Below are positions 34,951 through 45,135 of a stretch of DNA of 64,000 bases, piece by piece. A model generated the notes under the pieces. That model was not told where the DNA came from. It did not search any database and saw nothing but the letters and a program-made list of their open reading frames with translations. The DNA is from Arthrobacter terricola. GTDB taxonomy: Bacteria; Actinomycetota; Actinomycetes; Actinomycetales; Micrococcaceae. How positions within the stretch are numbered: position 1 is the stretch's first letter; the number at the start of each line of letters is the position of its first letter. The stretch spans positions 1 to 64,000 of the forward strand of contig NZ_SMRU01000018.1 in assembly GCF_004354015.1 (NCBI RefSeq). The letters run 5' to 3'. A program made the translations under genes and the position numbers.

Positions 34951-36162
34951 ATGAGCACCCCCGCCAAGACTGACCAGAGCCCCGCTTCGAGGCAAGGTCC
35001 CCTGGGTGTTGCCGCGATCGGTTACGCGTTCATGGGCAAAGCCCACTCGAACGCGTGGCGGAACGTGGCCAGCTTCTTCGACGTCCCGGCCTTCGAGCAG
35101 AAAGTGCTCGTGGGCCGGGACCCGGAGCAAGTGGCCGAAGCCGCCGCCAGGTACGGGTGGGCGGAGTACGCCACGGACTGGCGCGCCGTGATCGCCCGCG
35201 ATGACATCCATATCGTGGACATCTGCGCGCCGGGCTGGATGCACGCCGAAATCGCCATCGCGGCCCTCGAAGCGGGCAAACACGTCCTGGTCGAAAAACC
35301 CCTGGCCAACACCGTGGCCGAAGCCGAACTTATGACCGCTGCGGCAGTCAAAGCCCGCGCGCGCGGCATCCAGTCCATGATCGGCTTCAACTACCGCCGC
35401 GTCCCGGCCCTTGCGTTGGCCCGCGAGCTCATCGCCGAAGGCCGCCTCGGGACGATCCGGCACGTGCGCGCCGCGTACATGCAGGACTGGCTTTCGGACG
35501 CCGAATCCCCGATGACCTGGCGGCTGCGCAAGGAAACTGCCGGCTCCGGCGCCCTGGGCGACATCGCCTCCCACGCGATCGACCAGATCCAGTACCTCAC
35601 CGGCGAGTCGGTCACGGAAGTCACCGGGACGTTGCGGACCTTTGTATCGGAGCGTCCGGGGCCGGCCGGTCTGGAGGAGGTCACGGTCGATGATGCGGCG
35701 TGGGCGACTTTGGGATTGACCGGCGGGATCGGGGCTTCCGTGGAAGCCTCCCGTATGGCAATGGGGCAGAAGAACCGGCTCCAGATTGAGGTCTATGGCT
35801 CCAAGGGAACCCTCTTGTTTGATCTGGAAAACCTGAATGAGTTGAACTTCATGGATGCCAGTGCCCCTGTCCGGGAGCAGGGTTTCCGCCGGATCCTTGT
35901 CAACGAACCCGAACACCCCTATATGGACGTGTGGTGGCCTCAGGGCCATATCATCGGATGGGAACACACCTTCACCCACCAGATCCGCGACTTCCTCACC
36001 GCCATCCAGGACGGAACCGCGCCGGTGCCCTCGTTCGAGGACGGTCTAGAGATCCAGCGCGTCCTTGCCGCGATCGAGACCTCGGCGAACAACCGCAGCA
36101 CCCTCACCGCCCTTTCATCGTCGTCCGCGGCATCTGCCCCGTCGCTAAAGGCAGGTGTCTGA
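34951..36162 (+). CDS. Gfo/Idh/MocA-family oxidoreductase, second copy
   Basis: 403-aa protein with Rossmann start 'VAAIGYAFMGKAHSNAWRNV', catalytic 'HVLVEKPLANTVAEAELM', 'MIGFNYRRVPALALARELI' and 'GSGALGDIASHAIDQIQYL'. AGCGAGGAAA lies 8 nt before the ATG. It is only distantly similar to the copy at 32865, so it probably catalyses a separate step, such as reduction of the keto-sugar after cleavage. It follows ThuA after about 205 nt containing a short protein-like frame (ending 'DPEGWTPQIATL') without recognised family. Confidence 0.92.
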   Translation: MSTPAKTDQSPASRQGPLGVAAIGYAFMGKAHSNAWRNVASFFDVPAFEQKVLVGRDPEQVAEAAARYGWAEYATDWRAVIARDDIHIVDICAPGWMHAEIAIAALEAGKHVLVEKPLANTVAEAELMTAAAVKARARGIQSMIGFNYRRVPALALARELIAEGRLGTIRHVRAAYMQDWLSDAESPMTWRLRKETAGSGALGDIASHAIDQIQYLTGESVTEVTGTLRTFVSERPGPAGLEEVTVDDAAWATLGLTGGIGASVEASRMAMGQKNRLQIEVYGSKGTLLFDLENLNELNFMDASAPVREQGFRRILVNEPEHPYMDVWWPQGHIIGWEHTFTHQIRDFLTAIQDGTAPVPSFEDGLEIQRVLAAIETSANNRSTLTALSSSSAASAPSLKAGV

Positions 36163-36293
36163 TCGTGCCCCGCCCGTACGCTCCTGGCGCTGGGACGAAC
36201 CAGGCTTCCTCGAGTCCAAGCTCGCGATCGCCATGTTCCTGCCCGCCCCCGAAATAGTCATCGACGTGAGGGGGCTGCGCGCGGACGGGCCTC

Positions 36294-38576
36294 CTAGTGG
36301 CGGCCCTGATCGCCTGTGTCTTTTACCTCCAGTAGCAGTGCCGTGCCCTGATAGGCGGACAAGTCAAGGAAAAAGCTGTGCAGGTCATCGACTTGGCCGA
36401 CTGTTTCGCCGCTGAACAGGTCGTGCACGGCGGCGCCCGGTGGAAGGTGTGTGGATCGGATGCTGCCGGAGATGTCTTGGCCGGAGAAGTTCAGCACGGT
36501 GATCTCCAGCTTCCCGCCGGGCAGCCTGTTGACCATGACGAGGAGTCCACGGTGGGAAACGTCGGGCACATCAAGGAGGGTTCCGGTGGCGATGCCGTTC
36601 TCTTCCCGCACGGCCAGGATGCGCTGTATCCGGCGGGCAAAGGAATTTTCGTTGTTGAGTTGCTCGGGGAGGGGCCCGTACAGGCTTCGGGCGCGGGGCA
36701 TCCCGGCAGAGGAGGTCTTCGCGTCGGGACTTGTGCCCATGATGTCGTGGGCGCCGCGGTTGATCCAGCGAGTGTCGCCTTGGGCTATGAGTTCTGCGAC
36801 GCTGCCGCGGTCCAGCACCGTGGCGCCGGTCAGGTCCCAGCCGGACAGTGCGAAAACGCCAGGCTGCAGCGCGTTGTACATGGCCAGCAGAATGTGGGCG
36901 TCCAGGATCTGTGCTTCCTGCTCCGGAGTCGTTGCTTCTGGGTCCTGGATCCCCAATGCGGCCATGATGAAGCTCACGGTCGTGCACGCGATGCCGTTCG
37001 TTGTGAACGCGGAGTTGTAGGGGGCGTTTTCCCCGGTGAGCCGTTCGCGCATGGTCTGTTGAACGTGTTCGGCGAGTTGGGAGCCGGTCATGTTCTGGCC
37101 GTTGAGTTCAAACGCGTCGTCCCGGTGCCCTGCGGCAAAGTGCATCAGTTCGTAGGTGAGTTCGTCGTGGTTCTGCAGGGCGTGGACGAGAGAGGCTTGA
37201 TCTACGCCGATCTCCTGCGAGAGGCGGAGTGTGAGCCGCAGGAATTCGGTATCCGCTGTCGTCAGTGCGAAGTGGTATGCGGGGCGGGTAATGAAGTCGT
37301 AGGAGAGGTCGGGGCCGGACTCCGAGGTCGCTTTGATGTCGTCGATCGTAAGGTTCAGTTCCTGGAAGGAGAACCCACCCACCTTGCGGATCATGGACCC
37401 GATGAGCTGGTTGGCAGCCTCGGACAGTGGGTGGCCTTCAGACCAACCGGGCTGCTCTTCAGCGCTTTTCTCTACGCCGAGGAAACCGTTGGCGTCGAGC
37501 CGAAGGGCTCCAGTGCCGAGGTCCAGCAGTGAGTGCAGGGCGTCACCGACCACGAGTCGCATGCCGGCGAAGGTGGGATCCAGCCAGTTGATCGATGGTT
37601 GGCCGGCCTTGAAATAGTGAAGATAGACCCAGCGGCGGGCCTTTCCCGTGGTGTCCACGATGGCCCGTGTGGCGCTCCAGTTGGTTTCCTTGACTCCGGG
37701 CTCGTAGAAGATGACCCGCTGCAGCCGGCCAATGATGTAGCCGGCTTTCTGCAGTGCCTGTTCGGCGTCGGGGCTCAGGTTTACGGAGTCCGTGCCGTCC
37801 GGGACGTCCGGCAAGAGGTGCCAGTCCTCTTCGGGGATGTCGACCATGTGGTAGATCCCTGGATAATCCCGGTAGTTCATTTCGGCCAGGCGGAAGTCTG
37901 CGCCCTTGCCGGTGTGGCCGGGAACAATGTCATCGATGATCGTTCCGCCGTGGTCCGTGGCGACCTGGCACATGCGGCGGAACTCGTCTTCATCGCCGAA
38001 TACCGGGTCGATGGCCATGCTGATTCTGTCGAAATGGCCGTCGACACTGGGGGTCTGCATCCATCCGCTGATGCCACCCGCCAGTTTGACGGGGCCGGTG
38101 TGGATGGCGCGGATGCCGATCTCCCGGAACGCCTCCCACATGGTTTCGTCGCCCAGGGCGCCGAGGAAGGACTGGCCGGGGCGGGTGATGAAGGACAGGG
38201 GATAGGCAGTGAACCAGACCGCGGCCCGTTCGACGGCGGCGCGCGGGTTTGGGTGTGCGTACGAGTTTTGCCACATGCTGGCTTGGCCCGAGAGCTGCCG
38301 GGCAAGGCTGGTGGCGTCGCCGAGCATCGCCTGGTTGCGCAGCCAGTCCACGTACGCCGCGTTGCGCCCGTCGAACTCGAAGGACGGCCGGGTGCCAAGG
38401 TACTGGCGACGCCGGGCGACGGGCCTTAGGGCCTTGGGTCGTGCAGGATAGAACTGTTCGTCATAGCTGATTTCCGCCTCGGCAGCAGAATCGGACGCTG
38501 TGACCTCTTCCCGGACGTCGTTGCCGTGGAGGGCGTCCGCTGCAAAAATCCCCTCGCTGGTGATCGATTCGCTCAT
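36294..38576 (-). CDS. GH13 alpha-amylase-family enzyme, trehalose-synthase-like
   Basis: 760 aa from the ATG at 38576 (AGAGGAACC upstream). It has the GH13 catalytic triad: nucleophile D361 in '[10 protein letters not shown]', acid/base E406 in 'FSFQELNLT' and D471 in '[13 protein letters not shown]', plus region I '[10 protein letters not shown]'. The NHDELT(Y/L)E stretch resembles TreS (maltose to trehalose transglucosidase). The N-terminal 120 residues are extra compared with TreS, and a C-terminal beta domain starts around 680. No signal peptide, so cytoplasmic. Convergent with the Gfo/Idh-ThuA set, it may link trehalose and maltose pools to it. The exact reaction is uncertain. Confidence 0.8.
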   Translation of the reverse strand: MSESITSEGIFAADALHGNDVREEVTASDSAAEAEISYDEQFYPARPKALRPVARRRQYLGTRPSFEFDGRNAAYVDWLRNQAMLGDATSLARQLSGQASMWQNSYAHPNPRAAVERAAVWFTAYPLSFITRPGQSFLGALGDETMWEAFREIGIRAIHTGPVKLAGGISGWMQTPSVDGHFDRISMAIDPVFGDEDEFRRMCQVATDHGGTIIDDIVPGHTGKGADFRLAEMNYRDYPGIYHMVDIPEEDWHLLPDVPDGTDSVNLSPDAEQALQKAGYIIGRLQRVIFYEPGVKETNWSATRAIVDTTGKARRWVYLHYFKAGQPSINWLDPTFAGMRLVVGDALHSLLDLGTGALRLDANGFLGVEKSAEEQPGWSEGHPLSEAANQLIGSMIRKVGGFSFQELNLTIDDIKATSESGPDLSYDFITRPAYHFALTTADTEFLRLTLRLSQEIGVDQASLVHALQNHDELTYELMHFAAGHRDDAFELNGQNMTGSQLAEHVQQTMRERLTGENAPYNSAFTTNGIACTTVSFIMAALGIQDPEATTPEQEAQILDAHILLAMYNALQPGVFALSGWDLTGATVLDRGSVAELIAQGDTRWINRGAHDIMGTSPDAKTSSAGMPRARSLYGPLPEQLNNENSFARRIQRILAVREENGIATGTLLDVPDVSHRGLLVMVNRLPGGKLEITVLNFSGQDISGSIRSTHLPPGAAVHDLFSGETVGQVDDLHSFFLDLSAYQGTALLLEVKDTGDQGRH

Positions 38577-38693
38577 GGTTCCTCTTCCCGAAGGTTGGTT
38601 CCATGCCCTTGAGATAATGCTCAAGGACACCTTGCGCACAGTTTCACCGTACCCCGAGCCGTTCGGAGTATTCGAGAAACCCCTCACGTTTGA

Positions 38694-41060
38694 GGCTACA
38701 AGCGGACGTCATTACCCGGGCGGACGCCGAGGCGGTGGAACTCGGTCTACGTCCAGGACGAATACCCGGACTGGCCCTACAACGGCGGCGCCCGCCCCGG
38801 CACCACCAACGGGGTGTGGAACTACCTGCCGATCCTCCAGGCCGCCGTGGACAAGATCGCCACGACATCGGCGCACCCCGAGGACTACATCTTCATTCCG
38901 TTCAACGAGCCCGACGGCGGCAATTGGTACCCGAACTGGAGCACCCAGAAGGCACAATTCCTGGCCGACTGGAGCGCCGCGTACAACACGATCCAGCAGG
39001 TATACGCCTCGCACGGTCTCGGCCACGCGAAAATCGGCGGCCCCGGCGACTCCACCTGGCACGCCGACCGCACCACCGACCTGCTGACCTATGCCAAGGC
39101 CAACAACCAGCTACCTGACGTCTTCATCTGGCACGAGCTCGGCACCAGCAACCTCGGCACCTTCCGCGGCAACGTCACCCAATACCGGCAAATCCTGCAG
39201 AACCTCGGTATCGCAGACATCTCCGTCGACATCACCGAGTACGGGATGCTGCGTGACATGGGCGTCCCCGGCCAGCTGGTGCAGTGGCTGTCGATGTTCG
39301 AAGACGAGAAAGTCGACGCCCAGACCGCGTACTGGAACTACGCCGGCAACCTCAACGACAACACCTCCCGGAACAACGGCGCCAACGGCGGCTGGTGGAT
39401 GTACAAATGGTACGGAGACCTCGCCGGCTCCCAGACCGCCAAGGTCACCCCGCCCCACCTGAACGTCACCGACACCCTTCAAGGAATGGCCGGCGTCGAC
39501 ACCGCCAAGAAGAAGGCCACCGTCCTGCTCGGCGGAGGCTCCAACAACATCGCTCTGAACGTTGCAGGCATCAGCACCGCCACGTTCGGCACCAGCGTCA
39601 ACGTCCAGGTCCGGCAGGACCGCCTCAACGGCACGGAAGGCGCCTCCCTCCAGCCACCCGTAGTCCTCTCGACTACGGCAACCGTCGTCGGCGGGCAAAT
39701 CTCAGTCACGGTCCCCAACAGCGACCGCTACTCCGCCTACCAGGTCGAGATCACCCCAGCCACCATGGCTGCCCAAACCGCCGCGACCGATCTCGTCAAC
39801 ACCACAGAGGCCGAGAACACCACCCTCACCGACGCGACCGTCTATACCCAGGACCCCTTACGGGCCTGGAACACCATGGCATCCGGCGGGAAAGACGTAG
39901 GTGCCTTCAACAAAGCCGACTCCGCCGCGACCTGGACGGTGAACGTTCCCGCCACCGGAACCTACCGGCTCAGCGTCCTGGCAGGCGCCAACCAGAACCC
40001 CGGCCAGCACGCCCTCTTCGTCGACGGAGCTTTCAACCAGCTCCTCAAGTACTCCGCCGACCTGAACTGGACCTACCGCGGCACCACCGACGCCACCGTG
40101 AACCTCACCGCCGGCACCCACACCCTCTCGGTCCGGGCCAGCCAAGACTGCACCACCGTGCTCCCCGGCGCGGACATCACCCTAGACCGCTTCGACCTCT
40201 ACAACATCACGAACGGCGAGCAGGCCACCTACCCGGCCATCGACGCCCGCCTCACCGGCGGAGCGACGATCTCCACGACAGGCGCGGCATCCCTTTCGGG
40301 ATCGGCCGGCGCGACCTTCTTCGCCAGTGCAGCAGAGACGGGCTACTACGACGTCACCACGCAGTTCCAGACCACCGGAGCCTCCACGCTTGGCCTTTCG
40401 GTCAACGGCCGCAGCGTCCAACTCCCCGCAGCCACCACAGCGGGCACGTGGAATGCAACCGCACGCGTTTTCCTTCCCCAAGGCGTCAACGAATTGGTGG
40501 TCACCGCACCGAACGGGGCGGCCGCAACCTCAATCACCACGATCCGCGGAGCCGCCCAGAAGGCCTCCGACGCCGACACAACCAATGTGTACCGCGCACT
40601 GGCCGACACGCTTCCGCTGGCCGGCACCGCCGTCGTGCAGACTGTTGCAGCAGGCTCCAACGGCTCGCCGGATACCTCCGGCACCGTCAAGGACGTCGGA
40701 TTCATCGGCAACGGCGCGGGCAACACCCTCAGCATCCCGCGCCCAACCGGGTTCGGAGCCGGAGACTACCAACTCGTCATCGCAGCAGCGAACGCCGACA
40801 AATCCAACTCGATCAACTACAACCCCCAGGTCATCAGCCGCTTCCTCAACATCACCGAGACCGGTGCCGGCACCACCACGGCGTCCTTCCGCCACAACTA
40901 CGCGTGGAACAGCTTCTGGGACAAAACCATCCCGCTCAGCCTGGCAACATCTGGCGGAACTCTCGTCCTGGGAAACCCCACCGCATTCACGCCCGACATC
41001 AACAACGTCGCCCTGGCGAAGTTCGTCGCAGGAACGCCGACAATCGCACCGGGAAGCTAG
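38694..41060 (+). pseudogene. N-terminally truncated secreted glycoside hydrolase with carbohydrate-binding modules
   Basis: About 788 codons remain, open from just after a TGA at 38691. The visible part begins within a clan-A TIM barrel ('RWNSVYVQDEYPDWPYNGG'), with acid/base Glu in 'FIPFNEPDGGNW' and nucleophile Glu in 'DITEYGMLRDMG'. It is followed by 'VDAQTAYWNYAGNL', a beta-domain and two CBM35/CBM6-like modules ('TEAENTTLTDATVYTQDPLR', 'VPATGTYRLSVLAGAN'). Signal peptide and the first barrel strands are missing, and no ribosome site or sensible start exists, although a GTG at 38814 is open. The lesion lies about 120 bp from the GH13 gene start. It resembles GH39/GH5-type arrangements; family not certain. 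Confidence 0.75.
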
Positions 41061-41088
41061 GAGACGCCAGGAAAACGCGCACACCGGA

Positions 41089-41122
41089 GCCCGCTCCGAC
41101 CGCCGCCGCGGCCGGAGCGGGC
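41089..41122. terminator. Hairpin after the truncated glycoside hydrolase
   Basis: GCCCGCTCCG (41089-41098) pairs perfectly with CGGAGCGGGC (41113-41122) around a GC-rich 14-nt loop. No U-tract follows. It lies 29 nt after the stop codon, where a terminator is expected. Confidence 0.55.
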
Positions 41123-41391
41123 ATGTGTGTGCCACCATCAATCGGAAAATGCGCCCCGACACCCGCCCGAACACTGCCGACGCAGCGTCCGGGGCATATG
41201 GGAAGGAGAAAGACGCCGAACGCATCCCTGAGCCCAGCTCGGCACTCTGGAACTCAGCGCGTGAAGCAAGCAAGCGGAATCCCCGGTATCGCCACGAATG
41301 GTGCGGGAAGGATGCTGATCTCCCGAAGGGGACTGAACGTGAGCGAGGTGCAGGTCCATGCGTTGCTTAGGTCAGGAGCGCTGAGAGGCAT
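41123..41391. other. Gap without recognisable gene
   Basis: No frame here shows family features or a ribosome site. It separates the hairpin after the glycoside hydrolase from the hydroxypyruvate isomerase remnant. Confidence 0.35.
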
Positions 41392-41741
41392 TTAGATGGG
41401 CGGGCTGGGGCTGCGGGCGATCCATTCGCCGAGGGGAAGGGTGCCGGTTCCGGGGGCGCCGCGGCCGGGGTTGTCGGCAATCTGGATGTGGCCAAAGTCC
41501 TTGGCGTGGTTTTCGATGACCGATTCGACGTCGTCGCCGTTGACCGCCAGGTGGTAGAAGTCCGCGAGGAGCTTCACATTCGAGACGCCGGACTCGGCCT
41601 TGACGCGGGCAATGACCTTCAGCGCGTCCTCGGCGGTGAGGAGCGGGTACTTCGGTGCGCCGCTGACCGATGCCCGCGACAACATCGATGTTGTCCTGGA
41701 ACTCAGCGGAGAGTGCGGGCCAGGTCACCAGGCCACGCGCG
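41392..41741 (-). pseudogene. Broken hydroxypyruvate isomerase (xylose-isomerase-like TIM barrel)
   Basis: Two pieces in different frames match hydroxypyruvate isomerase. The upstream piece (41741-41680) reads 'RGLVTWPALSAEFQDNIDVV' plus 'AGIGQR'. After a deletion and frame change the downstream piece reads 'KYPLLTAEDALKVIARVKAE', 'VKLLADFYHLAVNGDDVESV' and 'FGHIQIADNPGRGAPGTG', ending 'LGEWIARS' before an early stop. The N-terminal 80 or so residues and the C terminus are missing. The intact enzyme interconverts hydroxypyruvate and tartronate semialdehyde in glyoxylate/allantoin catabolism. Confidence 0.7.
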
Positions 41742-41801
41742 GACTTCCTGCGGGGCTTGAGTGTGCCCTGCCTCGTCGGGCACACTCAAGCGCGGGGTCG
41801 G

Positions 41802-42902
41802 TCAGATACGAGCGATGGCTGAGATGGGGGCCTGGGCGGGAGGGCTCTGGTGCTCCGTTCCACCCGAGACGAAGATGCGGGGATCGCCGGTTTGGCTTGC
41901 GATCACCGCTCCCACGGCGGCACGGCCATGTCGTTCGTAGTTGATATCGGCATCGGAGAGCATCGTAGTCCGGGCTCCGCGGAGGACACCGCCTAGTGGT
42001 GCCTCGGCCTTGGCAAATACCGCGGCGATGCGCTCCTTCTCGGCAGGCTTCGGATCGCATTCGATCTGTAGACCGGCGTTCCGGAGCGCCGAGCGGACAC
42101 CGTCGATGTCAATCGGATCCTGGAGGGTTGCATGGCCGATCCGGTAGTCGCTTGAGGCATGCAGGGAGTTGGCAAAGACGATGACTTCACAGCTTGTGAG
42201 CTCTCCACCGGCGGACGTGGACGCGACATTGGAGTAGAGCGTCATGTCGTTGGCAATGATTTCGTCTTTGACCTGATCGGCGCTGACCTCGCCGAGGGCG
42301 ATGGCGACGCCAAGAGCCGTGGCTCCGCGTGCATAGGCCTTGGACCTGTTGGGGTCGGTTGTCACGACATCGACTCCTCGGGCCCGTGCGTCAGCGATTC
42401 CGGACGGGGTGAGCAGGGGCCCCTTGACCTGTACGTAGTGGACGTCTTCGGTCTCCGAGCCCAGATCGTCGAGGGCGCGGCGGACCGCATCGGCCACTTC
42501 GTTGACTTCGGCCATCCGGCCGACCTCTTCGGGCAGGAAATCCCGGGTACGCTGCACCGATATTGCGAGTCTCTTTTGCCCGTCCGGTGACCCCGGCGCG
42601 CCGTCATCGCGCGTGAAGACAGTCACATGCGGTGAGAGGACGCCTTCGCAGCCGCCGGACCAGACGAAAGCGATTTGTTCGGTAACCTCTTCAGGCGTTT
42701 GATCACGGACCTTGGCGAGGTAGTTGGCAAAGCTCGTGGTGGCCAGGGCCCGTGTGAAATCGTTGGCGCCTCCATTGCCTTCGGTTTTGCCGATGGTGGC
42801 AACAATTTTTGTGGGTTCGATTTGGCCCGTTGATACCAGTTCCTGCAGGCCGCTCACGTCGCCGGGGTGGGCCATGGATAGCCGGTGCACTTCTACGCGC
42901 AT
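41802..42902 (-). CDS. Ring-opening amidohydrolase (barbiturase / cyanuric acid hydrolase family)
   Basis: 366 aa, the usual length of this rare family (AtzD/TrzD/barbiturase), which is built from three repeats each giving a Ser-Lys pair. Visible landmarks are 'IVATIGKTEGNGGANDFTR', 'FVWSGGCEGVLSPH', 'YVQVKGPLLTPSG', 'ASTSAGGELTSCEV' and 'IFVSGGTEHQSPP'. These enzymes open barbiturate to ureidomalonate or cyanurate to carboxybiuret. Pyrimidine-type neighbours (NCS2 permease, dihydropyrimidinase-like protein) favour barbiturate or a C5-substituted analogue. AAAGGAGA precedes the ATG. Last gene of the left arm, 31 nt after the FAH gene. Confidence 0.9.
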   Translation of the reverse strand: MRVEVHRLSMAHPGDVSGLQELVSTGQIEPTKIVATIGKTEGNGGANDFTRALATTSFANYLAKVRDQTPEEVTEQIAFVWSGGCEGVLSPHVTVFTRDDGAPGSPDGQKRLAISVQRTRDFLPEEVGRMAEVNEVADAVRRALDDLGSETEDVHYVQVKGPLLTPSGIADARARGVDVVTTDPNRSKAYARGATALGVAIALGEVSADQVKDEIIANDMTLYSNVASTSAGGELTSCEVIVFANSLHASSDYRIGHATLQDPIDIDGVRSALRNAGLQIECDPKPAEKERIAAVFAKAEAPLGGVLRGARTTMLSDADINYERHGRAAVGAVIASQTGDPRIFVSGGTEHQSPPAQAPISAIARI

Positions 42903-42933
42903 TGTTTTTTCTCCTTTCGCTGACTTCTGAAAG

Positions 42934-43848
42934 TCAGACAGCTATTACGGGGTTGATGAGGCTCCCGAGCCCGGTGGCGCGGCATTCGACGGTGTCCCCG
43001 GCTTGAAGGAATGCGGGCGGCGTGAGCTGGTATCCGCAGCCACCGGGTGTTCCGAGGGTGATGACGTCCCCGGGTTCCAGGGTGATGCCCTGGGAGAGCC
43101 AGCTGATGACTTCAGCGGGCCAGAAGAGCATGTTGCCTGCGGACTCCCGTTGGCGCAGTTCTCCATTGACCAGTAGCTCGAGCGTCACCTGGTTCAGGTC
43201 TTCGATTTCGTCCTTTGTTGCGATGAGGGGACCCACCGGGCAGTAAGAGTCCTGTCCCTTGCCGTACAGGAACTGGCTGGTGCGGAATTGGAGGTCCCGC
43301 GCGCTCACATCGTTGGCGATCGTGTAGCCAAAGACGTGGTCCATCGCATCTTCGGGGCTGATCCATTTGCCGCGGCGGCCGATGACCAGTGCAAGTTCGA
43401 TCTCGTAGTCGAGCTGGCTTGTTAGTCTCGGATCCAGAAGGATCGGTTCGTCCGGCCCGATCACTGCCGTGACGGGTTTGGAGAAGAAGAGCGGGACTTC
43501 GGGGATCTCGATCTCCTGCCCCAGGGCGGTCGCGTTCTGTTCGACATGCGAAAGATAGTTCAGTCCCACGCAGTACACGTTCTTGCGTGGCCGTGGAATG
43601 GGAGCCAGGAACCTGGCTGTGCTGCTCTGGATGAGGTGCCGTGCTGCTGAATCCTCGCCGGAGGTTGCCTGATCGGCCCAGAGCTTTGCTTGTTTGAGTG
43701 CAGGCTCGCCGCCGTCGATCAACTGGAGCATCGAACTGAACACCGGATTCTCTCCCGAGATTCCGGACAGGTCCAGGACCGCGTCACCAGGGGCGAGGAC
43801 ACCGAGCCGGGGCCCGGAATCGATATGGGCGAAGGTCACGAATTTCAT
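42934..43848 (-). CDS. Fumarylacetoacetate hydrolase (FAH) family protein
   Basis: 304-aa FAH-fold enzyme. The Mg ligands are visible in 'LDYEIELALVIGRRGKW' (two Glu) and 'GYTIANDVSARDLQ' (Asp); 'KNVYCVGLNYLSHVEQNA', 'FSKPVTAVIGPDEPI' and 'GDVITLGTPGGCGYQ' are family signatures. Members hydrolyse C-C bonds of acylpyruvates or decarboxylate oxaloacetate-like acids. Between the transporters and the ring-opening amidohydrolase it could act on the opened acyl-ureide or the resulting 1,3-dicarbonyl acid. That is inferred. Confidence 0.9.
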   Translation of the reverse strand: MKFVTFAHIDSGPRLGVLAPGDAVLDLSGISGENPVFSSMLQLIDGGEPALKQAKLWADQATSGEDSAARHLIQSSTARFLAPIPRPRKNVYCVGLNYLSHVEQNATALGQEIEIPEVPLFFSKPVTAVIGPDEPILLDPRLTSQLDYEIELALVIGRRGKWISPEDAMDHVFGYTIANDVSARDLQFRTSQFLYGKGQDSYCPVGPLIATKDEIEDLNQVTLELLVNGELRQRESAGNMLFWPAEVISWLSQGITLEPGDVITLGTPGGCGYQLTPPAFLQAGDTVECRATGLGSLINPVIAV

Positions 43849-43908
43849 GAGGAAGGTTGCCTTTCGTTATAGGGAATGGTTTGTGGTTGAAAGGTGCTTG
43901 GACAAATG

Positions 43909-45135
43909 TCAGGCCGAGCGCGCCCGGGCGGCTCTCAGCCCCGCAATGCATTCGGCAACCAGGCAACCCAGCAGCAGGGCTATGCCCGGCGCCCAGGTTC
44001 CCGAGCCATCGTGCAGAAGGCCAAGGCAGAAGGGGCCAAGCGCAGCAACAAGGTAGGCGACCGTCTGTGCCACCGTGGACAAGCTCGCGGTCTGGGCGCT
44101 GCTGGTGGTCTTCAGCGCGAAGAATGCCAAGGCGAGGGCGAACGCTGCCCCTTGGCCGATCCCCAGCAGGACCGCCCACAGCATAGGCGCCCCGACAGGG
44201 TCAAAGAGCAAACCCAAGAGTCCGGTGGCGGCGCAGGCGACAGCGCCCAGGACCAGGATCCGCTGGTCCTCCATCCGGGCCGCCAAGGCCGGCACGACGA
44301 GGGCGATGGGTGCACCGACAACCGTCGCGACTGAGAGCAGGAGCCCTGCGTATGCGGCGGGTTCTCCATGGCTTTGAAAAATCGACGGCAACCACGAGAG
44401 CATGCAGTAGTAAATCACCGACTGTGATGCGGTGAAGATCACGATGTCACGGACCGGCAGGCGGCGCCCGCGGAGTATTGCCATGCCGCCGTTGCCCAAA
44501 CCTGCATCCCCACGGACGATGCCGGCGCGGGGCCGGGTGAGGATGATGCTCCAGCAAAGCAGTGCCGCCACGATGGGGGCCGCCCACACCAGCAATCCCT
44601 CGCGCCAATCGCCTCCAGCGAGGAGTGTCAGCGGGACGATGGTGGCTGCGGCAGCCGCTGCGGCGACATTCAGACTCATCGTGGACAGGCCCGTCACGGT
44701 TCCGATCCGGGCGGCGAAGTGGGTCTTCGCCAACACGGGCAAGAGAACGTTCCCTACGGCGATCCCTGCGCTCAGAATGCAAGTGCCTGCAAGCAGCGCC
44801 GGCCATCCCGGCGCAAGACGAACAACCGCTCCCAGGGTCATGACGGACAAGGCCGTCAAGACGGTGGAATGAGTTCCCATGCGCCGGATCAGGATCGGCC
44901 CGGCCGGGGCGAAGGCCCCGAAGATCAGGACGGGCAACGCAGCCAGGAGAGAGGTTTCCCCGCCTGTCAGGTTCAGGGCAAGCCGAACCTGACCAAGAAC
45001 GGGGCCCAGCACGGCAATGGACGGCCGAAGGTTCGCAGCCAGCAGCAGCACACCGGTGAGGAGCAGGGCAGTGGATACTGTGCCAGTCCTGCCCTGCTCC
45101 TCGACTGGCTCGACACGTTCGACCGGCTTGTTCAT
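43909..45135 (-). CDS. MFS transporter, CynX/NimT type
   Basis: 408 aa with 12 predicted membrane helices. The CynX-family start 'GVLLLAANLRPSIAVLGPVL' is clear. CynX relatives handle cyanate, 2-nitroimidazole or small polar nitrogen compounds. Its ATG overlaps the NCS2 permease stop by one base (TGATG), so the two transporters are made together; one may import the ring compound and the other an analogue or export a toxic intermediate. Confidence 0.88.
   Translation of the reverse strand: MNKPVERVEPVEEQGRTGTVSTALLLTGVLLLAANLRPSIAVLGPVLGQVRLALNLTGGETSLLAALPVLIFGAFAPAGPILIRRMGTHSTVLTALSVMTLGAVVRLAPGWPALLAGTCILSAGIAVGNVLLPVLAKTHFAARIGTVTGLSTMSLNVAAAAAAATIVPLTLLAGGDWREGLLVWAAPIVAALLCWSIILTRPRAGIVRGDAGLGNGGMAILRGRRLPVRDIVIFTASQSVIYYCMLSWLPSIFQSHGEPAAYAGLLLSVATVVGAPIALVVPALAARMEDQRILVLGAVACAATGLLGLLFDPVGAPMLWAVLLGIGQGAAFALALAFFALKTTSSAQTASLSTVAQTVAYLVAALGPFCLGLLHDGSGTWAPGIALLLGCLVAECIAGLRAARARSA

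Noticed and set aside
39284..41395. 703-codon + strand frame overlapping the glycoside hydrolase in another frame
   Set aside because: Extremely Arg/His/Pro-rich, typical of a +1 shadow; the conserved NEP and TEYG motifs are in the main frame.
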